The notes: a model not told the origin generated them from the sequence alone. A stretch of DNA of 64,000 nucleotides from Gottschalkia acidurici 9a (GCF_000299355.1 NC_018664.1:124001-188000); one strand, 5' to 3'; numbered from the stretch's first letter, positions 18,032-26,582 are shown. Made by a program: numbers and translations.

Positions 18032-18079
18032 ATAGTCGTGGGAAATTTATTTATTGAACAAAGAAAGAGGTGCTGCTTT

Positions 18080-18349
18080 GTGCAAAAAAATCCTTTAGCT
18101 GAAATAAGATCAAATGTAGAGAACTATATAGGTCAGAAAGTGAGACTTAAAGCTAATAAAGGGAGAAAGAGAACTACCGTTAGAGAAGGAGTAATCGAAG
18201 GAGCGTACCCTAGTTTATTTGTAGTAAAAATCGATGGAGGATATAATTCCACAAGAAGAGTATCCTACTGCTATTCAGATATACTAACATCAACAGTTGA
18301 GTTGACAGTATTTGATAAAGAAAGTGAAAATGAAATACTAATAAGTTAA
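18080..18349 (+). CDS. veg: Veg protein
   Basis: 89 residues from the GTG at 18080, which follows AAAGAGGTG. Veg is a small, strongly expressed protein found throughout Firmicutes. In Bacillus it promotes biofilm gene expression by interfering with SinR, but its molecular role elsewhere is unclear. The family core GQKVRLKANKGRKRTTVREGVIEG region and the YPSLFVVKI and RRVSYCYSDILT segments are intact. Two strong promoters and a terminator make it a single-gene unit. Confidence 0.95.
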   Translation: MQKNPLAEIRSNVENYIGQKVRLKANKGRKRTTVREGVIEGAYPSLFVVKIDGGYNSTRRVSYCYSDILTSTVELTVFDKESENEILIS

Positions 18350-18358
18350 ATGATCTGG

Positions 18359-18406
18359 TTAAAATGGTTCATCTTAAATTTTAAGATGAACCATTTTAAT
18401 TTTTTG
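18359..18406 (+). terminator. Terminator of veg
   Basis: TTAAAATGGTTCATCTTAA (18359-18377) pairs with TTAAGATGAACCATTTTAA (18381-18399), followed by T-rich DNA. Confidence 0.9.
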
Positions 18407-18493
18407 TCGATTTGTATAAAAAACATGAGCATTGCACATTACTAAAATTAAAGGGGAAAAATAAAAAATCATAAAAAAATCATAAAAAAATTA

Positions 18494-18522
18494 TTGACAT
18501 TTTAAAAAAATGAAAGTATATT
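18494..18522 (+). promoter_or_regulatory. Promoter of the speD-speE-speB group
   Basis: TTGACA at 18494-18499 and TATATT at 18517-18522, spacer 17. It leaves a leader of about 135 bases in which I see no known riboswitch. Confidence 0.7.
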
Positions 18523-18666
18523 ATCTATAGTATAATAAATGTAAACATAAAGTTTACTTAAAGTAATCAAATTTTTTTGGCGAAAAAGTTTAGTAAAAAT
18601 AAACAAAATATATAGCAAAAGTGTACTTTGAACAAACTTTTAAATGACAGGAAGGGGATGTAAACA

Positions 18667-19083
18667 TTGAAAATAGAACAGTTAGGGAGACATATCTTAG
18701 TTGAGTTTTATAACTGCGACAATGATATATTAAATAATCATGAATTAATAGAACAATATATGAATGAGGCAGCAGTGAATGCTAAAGCAACAATAGTTAA
18801 GAGTGTTTTTCATCATTTTAATCCTTGGGGAGTTAGTGGTGTAGTAGTAATTCAAGAATCACATTTAACTATACACACATGGCCAGAATATGGATATGCA
18901 GCAGTAGATCTATTTACATGTGGAGAAGAAGTAGATCCTTGGACTGGCTTTGCACACTTAAAGAAAATGTTGAAATCAAATAGAACTGAAACTCTAGAAG
19001 TACCTAGGGGACTTGTAGATAAAATAGAGAGATTTTCAGAAGATGATATAGAGATAGAGGATTTTAAAGCGAAAGTTATATAG
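18667..19083 (+). CDS. speD: S-adenosylmethionine decarboxylase proenzyme
   Basis: 138 residues starting at TTG with GGAAGGGG upstream. SpeD cleaves itself and converts Ser65 to the pyruvoyl cofactor; the cleavage site is Glu64-Ser65 in [15 protein letters not shown]. The product, decarboxylated SAM, is the aminopropyl donor for SpeE. The [16 protein letters not shown] segment is intact. It is followed after 219 bases by speE. Confidence 0.95.
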   Translation: MKIEQLGRHILVEFYNCDNDILNNHELIEQYMNEAAVNAKATIVKSVFHHFNPWGVSGVVVIQESHLTIHTWPEYGYAAVDLFTCGEEVDPWTGFAHLKKMLKSNRTETLEVPRGLVDKIERFSEDDIEIEDFKAKVI

Positions 19084-19302
19084 AAAGTTTTAATATCTTA
19101 AATTAAATTATCTTTTCTTAAAAGCAGACTAAGTTGTAAACATTATAAATAAATACTGGTAAATGAGCTACAATCAGAACAGTGCAATTTTAAAAAATAT
19201 ACAATAGTTCGTCTGTTATTTTAGGACAAAAGGTATTTTAGACATGAAGCTATTAAAGTTTTTATTGGAATTATAAAGAAATGGAAGGAGAAAAGAAATT
19301 AG

Positions 19303-20157
19303 ATGGAATTGTGGTATACAGAAGAGCAGACAGATAACGTTAGATTTTCAATGAAGGTAAAAGAACACTTATTTACAGGTCAAAGTGATTTTCAAAAAGT
19401 AGATGTAATAGACACTTATGACTTTGGAAAAGTGCTTACTATAGATGGACTAGTAATGGTTACAGAAAAGGATGAGTTTATATATCACGATATGATAACA
19501 CATGTTGCTATGTCTACTAACCCTGAAATTAAAAGAGTACTAGTAATAGGAGCAGGAGATGGTGGAACTGTAAGAGAGCTTACAAGGTACAAAAACATAG
19601 ATCATATAGACATGGTGGAAATAGATGAACTTGTAGTTAAAGTATCTAAAGAATTTTTACCAATAACTGCTTCTAAGCTAGATGATCCTAGAGTAAACCT
19701 GTATTTTGAAGATGGTATAAAATTTGTAGAAGACAAAATTAATGAATATGACTTAATAATAGTGGATTCAACAGATCCAATAGGACCTGGTGAAGGACTA
19801 TTTACTAGGGAATTTTACAGAAACTGCTACAAAGCATTAACAGATAAGGGTATATTAATAAATCAAAATGAAAGTCCATATTACGAAGGCAATGCTAAAG
19901 AAATGGCTAGAGCAGTTAATAAGCTTTCAGAAATATTCCCTATATTCGAAGTGTATCAATACCATATGCCAACTTATCCATCAGGACATTGGTTATTTGG
20001 ATTTTCATCAAAAGAGCTTCATCCAATAAATGATTTTGATCCGAAAAAGTGGGAAAGCTTAGAAATAAAAACTAAATACTATAACACAGATATTCATAAA
20101 GGCGCATTTGCCCTTCCTACTTATGTCAAGGAGATGATAGACGGTGCAAAAGCATAA
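19303..20157 (+). CDS. speE: Spermidine synthase
   Basis: 284 residues. It transfers the aminopropyl group from decarboxylated SAM to putrescine. The signatures VLVIGAGDGGTVRELTRY and VDSTDPIGPGEGLFT are intact, including the catalytic aspartate in DSTD. GGAAGGAG lies 12 bases before the ATG. The 219 bases upstream show no clear promoter, so it is probably co-transcribed with speD. It overlaps speB by 14 bases. Confidence 0.95.
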   Translation: MELWYTEEQTDNVRFSMKVKEHLFTGQSDFQKVDVIDTYDFGKVLTIDGLVMVTEKDEFIYHDMITHVAMSTNPEIKRVLVIGAGDGGTVRELTRYKNIDHIDMVEIDELVVKVSKEFLPITASKLDDPRVNLYFEDGIKFVEDKINEYDLIIVDSTDPIGPGEGLFTREFYRNCYKALTDKGILINQNESPYYEGNAKEMARAVNKLSEIFPIFEVYQYHMPTYPSGHWLFGFSSKELHPINDFDPKKWESLEIKTKYYNTDIHKGAFALPTYVKEMIDGAKA

Positions 20158-20998
20158 GAATGTTTTAACTTTCATAGGCTTTGACAGTGAGTATGAGGAT
20201 TCTGAAATAATAGTATTTGGAGCACCATTTGATGGCACAACATCATTTAGACCGGGAGCTAGATTTGCTCCGAGCATTATGAGAAATGAATCGTATGGTT
20301 TAGAAACATATAGTCCTTATTTAGATAAGGATTTAGAAGATACGAAAATATGTGATGTTGGAGACTTAGAATTGCCTTTAGGGAATACAGAAAAGACAAT
20401 GATGGTTATAGAGGAGTTCTCAAAAGATGTATTAAACAGTAACAAGATACCTGTCATGATAGGCGGAGAGCATCTAGTAAGCTATCCTGTAATAAAGTCT
20501 GTATATGAAAAATATGAAAATCTTCACATATTACACTTTGATGCACATACAGATTTAAGAGATGAATTATTTGGAGAAAAGCTATCTCATGCAACAGTTA
20601 TAAGAAGGGCTTGGGATCTAGTTGGAGATAATAGAATACATCAGTTCGGAATCAGATCAGGAGAGAGAGAAGAGTTTAAGTGGGCGGAAAAGCATACAAA
20701 TTTAACTAAGTTTACATACGAGGGGCTTGATGAAACGGTAACATCTATAGGTGATAGCCCTGTGTATGTGACTATAGACTTAGACATATTAGATCCATCA
20801 GTAATGTCAGGGACAGGAACACCAGAACCTGGAGGAATAAGTTTTAACGATATGATGGTTATAATAGAAAAATTGCAAAGACTAAATATAGTAGGAGCAG
20901 ATGTAGTGGAATTATCACCCCACTATGATCAAAGTGGAGCATCAACAGCAGTAGCATGTAAAGTATTAAGAGAATTAGTATTAGCTATAAGCAACTAG
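20144..20998 (+). CDS. speB: Agmatinase (ureohydrolase family)
   Basis: 284 residues from the GTG at 20144, inside the end of speE. It hydrolyses agmatine to putrescine and urea with two Mn ions. Metal ligands are seen in GGEHLVSYP, HFDAHTDLRDE and TIDLDILDPSVMSGTGTPEPGG. The coupling to speE and the presence of speA fix agmatine, rather than arginine, as the likely substrate. Confidence 0.93.
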   Translation: MQKHKNVLTFIGFDSEYEDSEIIVFGAPFDGTTSFRPGARFAPSIMRNESYGLETYSPYLDKDLEDTKICDVGDLELPLGNTEKTMMVIEEFSKDVLNSNKIPVMIGGEHLVSYPVIKSVYEKYENLHILHFDAHTDLRDELFGEKLSHATVIRRAWDLVGDNRIHQFGIRSGEREEFKWAEKHTNLTKFTYEGLDETVTSIGDSPVYVTIDLDILDPSVMSGTGTPEPGGISFNDMMVIIEKLQRLNIVGADVVELSPHYDQSGASTAVACKVLRELVLAISN

Positions 20999-21014
20999 CT
21001 TATATAAGTTTTTT
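20986..21014 (+). terminator. Probable terminator overlapping the speB stop
   Basis: TATAAGC (20986-20992) pairs with GCTTATA (20998-21004), followed by AAGTTTTTT. The stop codon is in the loop. Confidence 0.5.
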
Positions 21015-21187
21015 CTGAACTGTGTAAGTACTGAATGACTGATGGAAGCTGAGTTTCTATACAGATATAGTGAGAGAAGTTTATATATTCCTAATAATAT
21101 TTTGGTATAAAAAGTAAGGTTTTCCTATAATAATATATGACACTAACTTAATTTTATAGATCCGATTAAAAAAATTATAATAAATAA

Positions 21188-21216
21188 GAATATTCCTACC
21201 TTGTAACTCATATTAT
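21188..21216 (+). promoter_or_regulatory. Sigma-E promoter of sipL
   Basis: GAATATT at 21188-21194 and CATATTAT at 21209-21216 with a 14-base spacer fit the sigma-E consensus (kmATATT, 13-15, CATACAnT). sipL is a known mother-cell gene. Confidence 0.7.
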
Positions 21217-21264
21217 TAAATAGTATGAATTGTGGATTTTTTATATTTTGAAGGGGGAGTATTT

Positions 21265-22842
21265 ATGGCAGTTGAGTTAATTAAAGATAGACTTAAGATA
21301 GACCAGTTAGTCGGAAAAGAAGAAATACAGTCACTAGTAGAAGGGGAAATCACATTACCAGAAAATAAGCCTAAGATAGAAAATGTAATAACACTAGACG
21401 GATCAGTAGAAATAACTAATAAACTGGTACGAGAAGATAGACTTATAGTAACAGGAATAGTTAACTTTAAGACTCTTTATACTACAGAAGAAGATGAAGA
21501 GCAATCTATACACAGTTTAGAGTCCAAAACAGATTTTAGAGAAGAGATACTCTTAGAGGAAGAATATCCAGGGGCAATACCTGTAGTAACAGCAGATATA
21601 GAGCATTTAGAATATACAAAAATTACAGACTATAAAGTAGCAGTAAAGACAGTAATCGATATAAGAAGTAAGCTACAATTAGATAATACTATAGATATAG
21701 TTAGAGATATACAAGGTGGGGAAGGAATACAAATATTAAAAGAAACTATAAAATATAATGATACAATAGGGTCTAATACTACTAGAAGTGTAGTAAAAGA
21801 AACATTTGAACTAGAAGAAGAAATGCCAAATGTACTAGATGTATTAAGAGTGAATGCAAAAGTGTATGAAAAAGAGACTAGGGTAGTAGAGGGAAAAGTA
21901 ATAGTAGGTGGAGCATTAGAGTGCTTTATAATGTATTTCTCAGACGATGAAGAGAAGAAAATAAACTACATAAGTCAAGAGATTCCATTTACACATTTTG
22001 TAGAAATACCAGGGGCATATAAGGATATGGACTATACGTTGTCACTACAATCTGGTGATATTAATTATGACGTAAGAGGGGACATAAACGGAGATCTAAG
22101 AATAATAGATGTAGAAACTTCTGTAAGAATAGAGGCAAAAGTATATACTCAATCAGAAAAAGAAGTTACAACAGATACATACTCTACGGTTAAAAAGTTT
22201 GATGTTAAAAATGAACAGATAGTAATTACAGAAAACATAGGGAAGCATTCAGTAGATGAAACGTTAAAAGGAGTAGTAGAAGTAGGACATGGAGATAAAG
22301 TAGAAGATATCTGTAACATAAGCGCAAAACCAGTATTAAGTGATTACAGAATATTAGAAGGAAAAGTGATAATAGAAGGGCTTATAGAAGTAGATATGCT
22401 TTATTTATCCGATACCAATAGTAGCTTAAATAGTGTTAAACAAGAAATTCCTTTCAAGTCATATATAGATATTGAAGATACAAAGAGCGATATAGATGTA
22501 GATATAGTAAATATATTAGATAATATAGACTATAATAAGACTAGCGATAAAGAAGTAGAATTAGAAATAACACTAAAAAATCAAGTATATATAAATAGAG
22601 TAAAAAACATAAATATAGTAAAAGAAGCTATAGAATTAGATGAGGAATTAGATAAGAAGTCAAGACCAAGCATAACGATATATATGGTTCAAAAAGAAGA
22701 TACAATATGGGATATAGCTAAAAGGTACAATACTACGGTAGATGAGATAATAAGAACAAACGATATAGTAAATCAGGAAAATATAATGCCAGGAGAAAAA
22801 ATAATAATAGAAAAGCATGTAGATACAGTTTACCAGCTATAA
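21265..22842 (+). CDS. sipL: SipL-type spore-coat/SpoIVA-interacting protein (DUF3794/SPOCS repeats and LysM)
   Basis: 525 residues from the ATG at 21265, behind GAAGGGGG; an earlier in-frame ATG at 21232 has no ribosome site. Three successive SPOCS/DUF3794-type regions can be seen (about 20-150, 165-300 and 320-440). A C-terminal LysM domain follows (YMVQKEDTIWDIAKRYNTTV...EIIRTNDI, about 475-522). In Clostridioides difficile SipL binds SpoIVA through LysM and is needed for coat attachment at the forespore. The sigma-E promoter and the place before ispE agree with this. Confidence 0.88.
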   Translation: MAVELIKDRLKIDQLVGKEEIQSLVEGEITLPENKPKIENVITLDGSVEITNKLVREDRLIVTGIVNFKTLYTTEEDEEQSIHSLESKTDFREEILLEEEYPGAIPVVTADIEHLEYTKITDYKVAVKTVIDIRSKLQLDNTIDIVRDIQGGEGIQILKETIKYNDTIGSNTTRSVVKETFELEEEMPNVLDVLRVNAKVYEKETRVVEGKVIVGGALECFIMYFSDDEEKKINYISQEIPFTHFVEIPGAYKDMDYTLSLQSGDINYDVRGDINGDLRIIDVETSVRIEAKVYTQSEKEVTTDTYSTVKKFDVKNEQIVITENIGKHSVDETLKGVVEVGHGDKVEDICNISAKPVLSDYRILEGKVIIEGLIEVDMLYLSDTNSSLNSVKQEIPFKSYIDIEDTKSDIDVDIVNILDNIDYNKTSDKEVELEITLKNQVYINRVKNINIVKEAIELDEELDKKSRPSITIYMVQKEDTIWDIAKRYNTTVDEIIRTNDIVNQENIMPGEKIIIEKHVDTVYQL

Positions 22843-22855
22843 GTAAAAGAGTAAT

Positions 22856-22881
22856 AGCCCTTGTTATCAGGGGCTTTTTTG
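22856..22881 (+). terminator. Terminator of sipL
   Basis: AGCCCTTG (22856-22863) pairs with CAGGGGCT (22868-22875) with one G-T pair, followed by six T. Confidence 0.8.
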
Positions 22882-22920
22882 TGTTTTTAAGAAAAAAATA
22901 AAAAAATTAACAAATGGATT

Positions 22921-22948
22921 TTGTATTCGTTATGAGATATTATATAAT
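22921..22948 (+). promoter_or_regulatory. Probable promoter of ispE
   Basis: TTGTAT at 22921-22926 and TATAAT at 22943-22948, spacer 16. Confidence 0.5.
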
Positions 22949-22962
22949 ATAGGCAGCGAACC

Positions 22963-23014
22963 AATTTTAAGAATATGCTAAAATTGTATGAGTCGCTTAC
23001 TCGGCGACGTATGG
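22963..23014 (+). repeat. Hairpin pair in the ispE leader sharing a motif with 6620
   Basis: CAATTTTAAG...CTAAAATTG forms one hairpin and GTCGC-TTACTCG-GCGAC a second. AGTCGCTTACTCG at 22991-23003 is identical to 6621-6633 near the other dispersed repeat, so both are probably pieces of one repeat family. Confidence 0.45.
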
Positions 23015-23059
23015 AGCGGAGTTTTATTGATATATGATTTTGCACAAGGAGCTGAATGA

Positions 23060-23920
23060 ATGAGAAAAGTAAAATTGAATGCTTATGCAAAAATAAATCT
23101 ATCACTAGATGTTCTAGGAAAAAGAGAAAATGGGTATCATGAGCTTTCCATGATAATGCAACAAATAGACTTAAAAGATATAATAACTATCGAGGAAGTA
23201 AACGGAATACAAAATAGTATAGAGATAAACTCAAATAGCTCTAAAGTACCATTAGATAACTCAAATATAGTATATAGGGCATGGGAAGAGATATCAAAGA
23301 AATATAGTGGAAATAAAGGAGTACGTGTAAGTATAGAGAAAAATATACCTATATCGGCAGGATTAGCCGGAGGAAGTACAGATGCTGCGGCAGTATTAAA
23401 GGGATTAAATAAACTGTGGTCACTAAATCTTACAGATGCTGAACTTATGGACATAGGTTTAAAAGTAGGAGCTGATGTACCGTTTTGTATAATAGGTGGA
23501 ACAGCACTGGCAGAAGGAATAGGAGAAAAACTAACAAAAATAAAATCATTTTCGAATAAGTACATACTACTAGCTAATCCAGGGATAGAAGTTTCAACTT
23601 CACATGTATATAAAAACTTGAATTTAAAAACAATAGAGAAAAGACCAGATATAAATAACATAATAAGATATATAGAACAATCTGATATATATTCACTTTC
23701 TAAAGAAATGTCAAATGTACTAGAGAGTGTAACTATAAAAGAAAATCCCATAATAGATGAAATAAAGCAGAGTATGATTTCAAATGGAGCAGTAGGTAGT
23801 TTAATGAGTGGAAGTGGTGCAACTGTATTTGGAATATTCGATAGTGAAGAAAAGCTTGAAAATTGTAAAAAAATACTAGAGAAAAAAATAGATACAGTTA
23901 TATGCACAAAGACAATTTAA
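23060..23920 (+). CDS. ispE: 4-diphosphocytidyl-2-C-methyl-D-erythritol kinase
   Basis: 286 residues, a GHMP kinase of the MEP isoprenoid pathway. The N-terminal AYAKINLSLDVLGKRENGYHEL, the ATP-binding PISAGLAGGSTDAAAV and the C-terminal MSGSGATVFGIF motifs are all present. AAGGAG precedes the ATG. Originally it was very likely followed directly by the GntR gene, now separated by an insertion element. Confidence 0.96.
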   Translation: MRKVKLNAYAKINLSLDVLGKRENGYHELSMIMQQIDLKDIITIEEVNGIQNSIEINSNSSKVPLDNSNIVYRAWEEISKKYSGNKGVRVSIEKNIPISAGLAGGSTDAAAVLKGLNKLWSLNLTDAELMDIGLKVGADVPFCIIGGTALAEGIGEKLTKIKSFSNKYILLANPGIEVSTSHVYKNLNLKTIEKRPDINNIIRYIEQSDIYSLSKEMSNVLESVTIKENPIIDEIKQSMISNGAVGSLMSGSGATVFGIFDSEEKLENCKKILEKKIDTVICTKTI

Positions 23921-24000
23921 TAGGAGGCAAACAACAGTTAAAATAAATATATAAGACTATATAAATATTATAGGTTTATAGTATGATATTTATATAGGTG

Positions 24001-24490
24001 ATGATACAAAGAAAAGATTATCGAATAGGTGAGTTTTCAGAGTTAATTGAAAAGACAGTAGAGACTTTAAGAAATTGTAATAACAACAGGCAACTAATAA
24101 AAAGAAAATAGGATATTGTAGAGATAGTTCCAACAAGCAAAAAGATGATATGGAACGTCAAATTGAAAATATTAAAACATATATGTAACAAGGGGTTATC
24201 AGTTTGAAATAATACAAGATATAGGAAGTTGAATTAACTACAATAAAAAAGGATTAAATCAACTAATAAATATGATGATTAATTCAGAAGTTAAAAAGAT
24301 AGTAATTCTATATAAATATATATTATTAAGATTCGGCTTTGAAATTATAGATAATGGTGAAAATACAGAAGAGTAGGGGCTAATTGAGGACTTAATTAAA
24401 ATTATTACAGTATTTTGTAGGTTGCAAGGTAAGAGAGCAAATAAAGCAAAGAAAATGGTTAAGGAGTTGTTAGAGAATGATACTGGCTAA
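24001..24490 (+). pseudogene. tnpA: Degenerate IS607 tnpA (MerR-type HTH serine recombinase)
   Basis: The ATG at 24001 begins DYRIGEFSELIEKTVETLRN, the MerR-like DNA-binding start. After a frame change come YCRDSSNKQKDDMERQIEN (the catalytic serine region), QFEIIQDIGS, KKGLNQLINMMINSEVKKIV, LLRFGFEII and LQGKRANKAKKMVKELLEND. In-frame stops, at least two frame changes and missing segments show it cannot make active recombinase. Confidence 0.88.
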
Positions 24491-25592
24491 GAAAGTTAGA
24501 ATTATTCCTAATATAGAACAAGAACAACAACTTTGGAAATCTGTTGGAACTGCAAGGTTTATATATAACTGGACACTCGCAAAACAAGAAGGGAATTATA
24601 AAAATGGTGGTAAATTTATAAGTGATGGGGATTTAAGAAAAAAAATCACTTTAATGAAACAAACAGAAGAATACAAATGGCTTAAAGAAGTGTCTAACAA
24701 TATAGCAAAACAGGCTGTAAAAGATGCCTGTAGTGCTTATAAAAGATTTTTTAAAGGATTAGCAAATAGGCCAAAGTTTAAAAGCAAAAGAAAAAGCAAG
24801 CCATCGTTTTATAATGACAATGTAAAGCTAAAAGTTAAACATAAGCAGATTATTATAGAAAAAGTAGGTTGGATTAAAACATCAGAACAAATACCAATTG
24901 GTGTTAAGTATACTAATCCAAGAGTAAGTTTTGATGGGAAGTATTGGTATATATCCGTAGGTACTGAGAAAGAAAACTTGAAAGTGGAATTAACTGATAA
25001 AAGCATGGGCATAGATGTTGGAATTAAAGACCTCGCTATATGCTCTAATGGAATGATTTTTAAAAATATTAATAAAACAAGGTTGGTTAAAAAATTAGAA
25101 AAAAGATTACGTAGGTTGCAACGTAAAGTATCAAGAAAATATAAAGTGAATAAAGAAGGGAGGAAGTTCGTCAAAACAAGCAACATTATAAAACTTGAAA
25201 AGCAAATTAGATTACTTCATAGAAAGTTATTTAATATTAGGAACAATCACTTACACCAAGCAACTACTAAGATAGTGAAAACCAAGCCATCAAGAGTAGT
25301 AATGGAAACACTTAATATAAAAGGCATGATGAAAAATAAACATTTATCAAAAGCTATAGCCAAACAAGGATTATACGAGTTTAAAAGACAACTTCAATAT
25401 AAATGTGAATTCTATGGAATTGAATTTATAGAAGCAGATAAATGGTATCCTTCATCAAAGACATGTAGTGAGTGTAGGCATATAAAAGGTAAATTATCAC
25501 TGTCAGAGAGAACCTATATCTGTGAAGAATGTGGAGCAGTAATAGATAGAGATTTTAATGCTTCAATTAATTTAAGCAGATATTCAGCATAA
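24477..25592 (+). CDS. tnpB: TnpB RNA-guided nuclease (OrfB zinc-ribbon type)
   Basis: 371 residues. TnpB proteins are RNA-guided DNA endonucleases related to Cas12. The RuvC triad is intact: Asp180 in GIDVGIKDL, Glu277 in VVMETLNIKG, and Asp359 in DRDFNASINL. The zinc ribbon has CSEC and CEEC pairs. A basic N-terminal helix region (FIYNWTLAKQEG) is present. It is full length and in frame although tnpA is dead, so it could still be active. The start lies inside the tnpA remnant. Confidence 0.95.
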   Translation: MILAKKVRIIPNIEQEQQLWKSVGTARFIYNWTLAKQEGNYKNGGKFISDGDLRKKITLMKQTEEYKWLKEVSNNIAKQAVKDACSAYKRFFKGLANRPKFKSKRKSKPSFYNDNVKLKVKHKQIIIEKVGWIKTSEQIPIGVKYTNPRVSFDGKYWYISVGTEKENLKVELTDKSMGIDVGIKDLAICSNGMIFKNINKTRLVKKLEKRLRRLQRKVSRKYKVNKEGRKFVKTSNIIKLEKQIRLLHRKLFNIRNNHLHQATTKIVKTKPSRVVMETLNIKGMMKNKHLSKAIAKQGLYEFKRQLQYKCEFYGIEFIEADKWYPSSKTCSECRHIKGKLSLSERTYICEECGAVIDRDFNASINLSRYSA

Positions 25593-25751
25593 CTACTAAA
25601 ACAGTTGTGCTTGAGGTGTAGGAATCGTTGTATCCGAAGTTAAGCCCTTGGAGTGTTATATCAAACGAAAGTAGTATGTTCTTAGAACTACAAAATCGGA
25701 CATAATGAACAGGGAATTAAACAAGCTTTATGGAGTTTTATAAGGTTTTGG
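25593..25751 (+). ncRNA. Probable omega (guide) RNA scaffold at the right end of the IS607 element
   Basis: The non-coding right end after tnpB contains hairpins such as GTAGT...GTTC-TTA-GAAC...ACTAC near 25671-25695. In TnpB elements this region, with the 3' part of tnpB, is transcribed as the guide scaffold, and the guide is the flanking DNA. Here the guide would begin with CAACGGAGATATATTG at 25752. The assignment rests on position only. Confidence 0.45.
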
Positions 25752-25764
25752 CAACGGAGATATA

Positions 25765-26445
25765 TTGAAAGACATAGGAAGAATAGAGATAGAGCAATAC
25801 AAACCTCTAAGAGATATAGTATTTGAAACATTAAGAGAAGCTATATTAAGTGGAAAGTTGAAACCAGGAGAGAGAGTTATGGAAGTTCAACTTGCTGAGA
25901 AGTTAGGAGTAAGTAGAACTCCAGTAAGAGAAGCTATAAGAAAACTAGAGTTAGAAGGACTGCTAGTAATGATACCAAGAAAAGGTGCTTATGTAGCGGA
26001 TGTATCTATAAAAGATGTATTAAATGTATTAGAAATAAGAGCATCTCTTGAAGGATTAGCTGCATCATTAGCTGCAGAAAGAATAACAGATGATGAAATA
26101 AAAGAACTAAAAGAAAAAGCAAAAGAATTTGAACAAATGTCAAAGGAAAATAATAAAGAAGGAATGATACAAAAAGATACAGAGTTCCATAATGTACTAT
26201 TGAATGCATCTAGAAACGATAAGCTTGTAAATATAGTGGAGGGCCTTGGAGATCAAGTTCAAAGATTTAGGGTTATATACTTTACGGAGTATAAAAATGA
26301 TGAAAATATAAAAATAGAGCATAGCAGAATAGTAGATGCTATATCAAAAAGGGATTCAGAAAAAGCTGACGAGGTAGCTCAAGAACATATAGGAAATATA
26401 GGTAATTACTTATTAAATCAAATAACGCAGAAAAAAGAAGGTTAA
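25765..26445 (+). CDS. GntR-family (FadR/FCD subfamily) transcriptional regulator
   Basis: 226 residues from the TTG at 25765, with GGAG five bases upstream. An N-terminal winged helix (LREAILSGKLKPGERVMEVQ, LGVSRTPVREAIRKLELEG) is followed by an FCD ligand domain whose metal-binding positions fit DTEFHNVLL, IEHSRIV and QEHIGNI. A GntR gene next to ispE is conserved in Clostridia. The ligand, probably a small carboxylate, is not known. The IS insertion cuts it off from the ispE promoter, so its present promoter must lie in or after the element. Confidence 0.88.
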   Translation: MKDIGRIEIEQYKPLRDIVFETLREAILSGKLKPGERVMEVQLAEKLGVSRTPVREAIRKLELEGLLVMIPRKGAYVADVSIKDVLNVLEIRASLEGLAASLAAERITDDEIKELKEKAKEFEQMSKENNKEGMIQKDTEFHNVLLNASRNDKLVNIVEGLGDQVQRFRVIYFTEYKNDENIKIEHSRIVDAISKRDSEKADEVAQEHIGNIGNYLLNQITQKKEG

Positions 26446-26462
26446 TATTAACCTTCTTTTTT
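26433..26462 (+). terminator. Terminator overlapping the gntR stop
   Basis: AAAAGAAGGTTAAT pairs with ATTAACCTTCTTTT as a perfect palindrome, followed by more T. Confidence 0.85.
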
Positions 26463-26582
26463 TATGCATAAAAACATAAATATTTTGCTTAAAAATATAG
26501 TTGAAATTAGTATCTAAAAATCTCATTTATTGTATAACTTCTTTTAAAGTGGAAATATTAAATTACTAAGGGGTGATACAAT

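Larger units (their letters stand above)
23928..25751 (+). mobile_element. IS607-family element, transposase dead, TnpB intact
   Basis: About 1.8 kb between GGCAA at 23926 and GGCAA at 25750. It holds a decayed tnpA serine recombinase and an intact tnpB overlapping it by 14 bases, the IS607 order. No target duplication or terminal inverted repeats are seen, as expected for this family. Removing 23928-25751 joins ispE to gntR with a normal short gap and an intact AGGAGG, which supports the borders. Confidence 0.8.

Noticed and set aside
23137-23907. Long minus-strand open frame opposite ispE (256 codons)
   Set aside because: ispE on the plus strand has all family motifs; the opposite frame is a compositional shadow.
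6511-24026. AAAAGATTATCGAATA shared by 6509 and 24014 as a trace of a second IS607 copy
   Set aside because: The match stops after 16 AT-rich bases and the following codons do not resemble tnpA; chance is likely.
26460-26582. Sigma-G promoter for the ger operon
   Set aside because: GCATA at 26466 is suggestive, but no CATnnTA lies at the right distance, so I do not call it.
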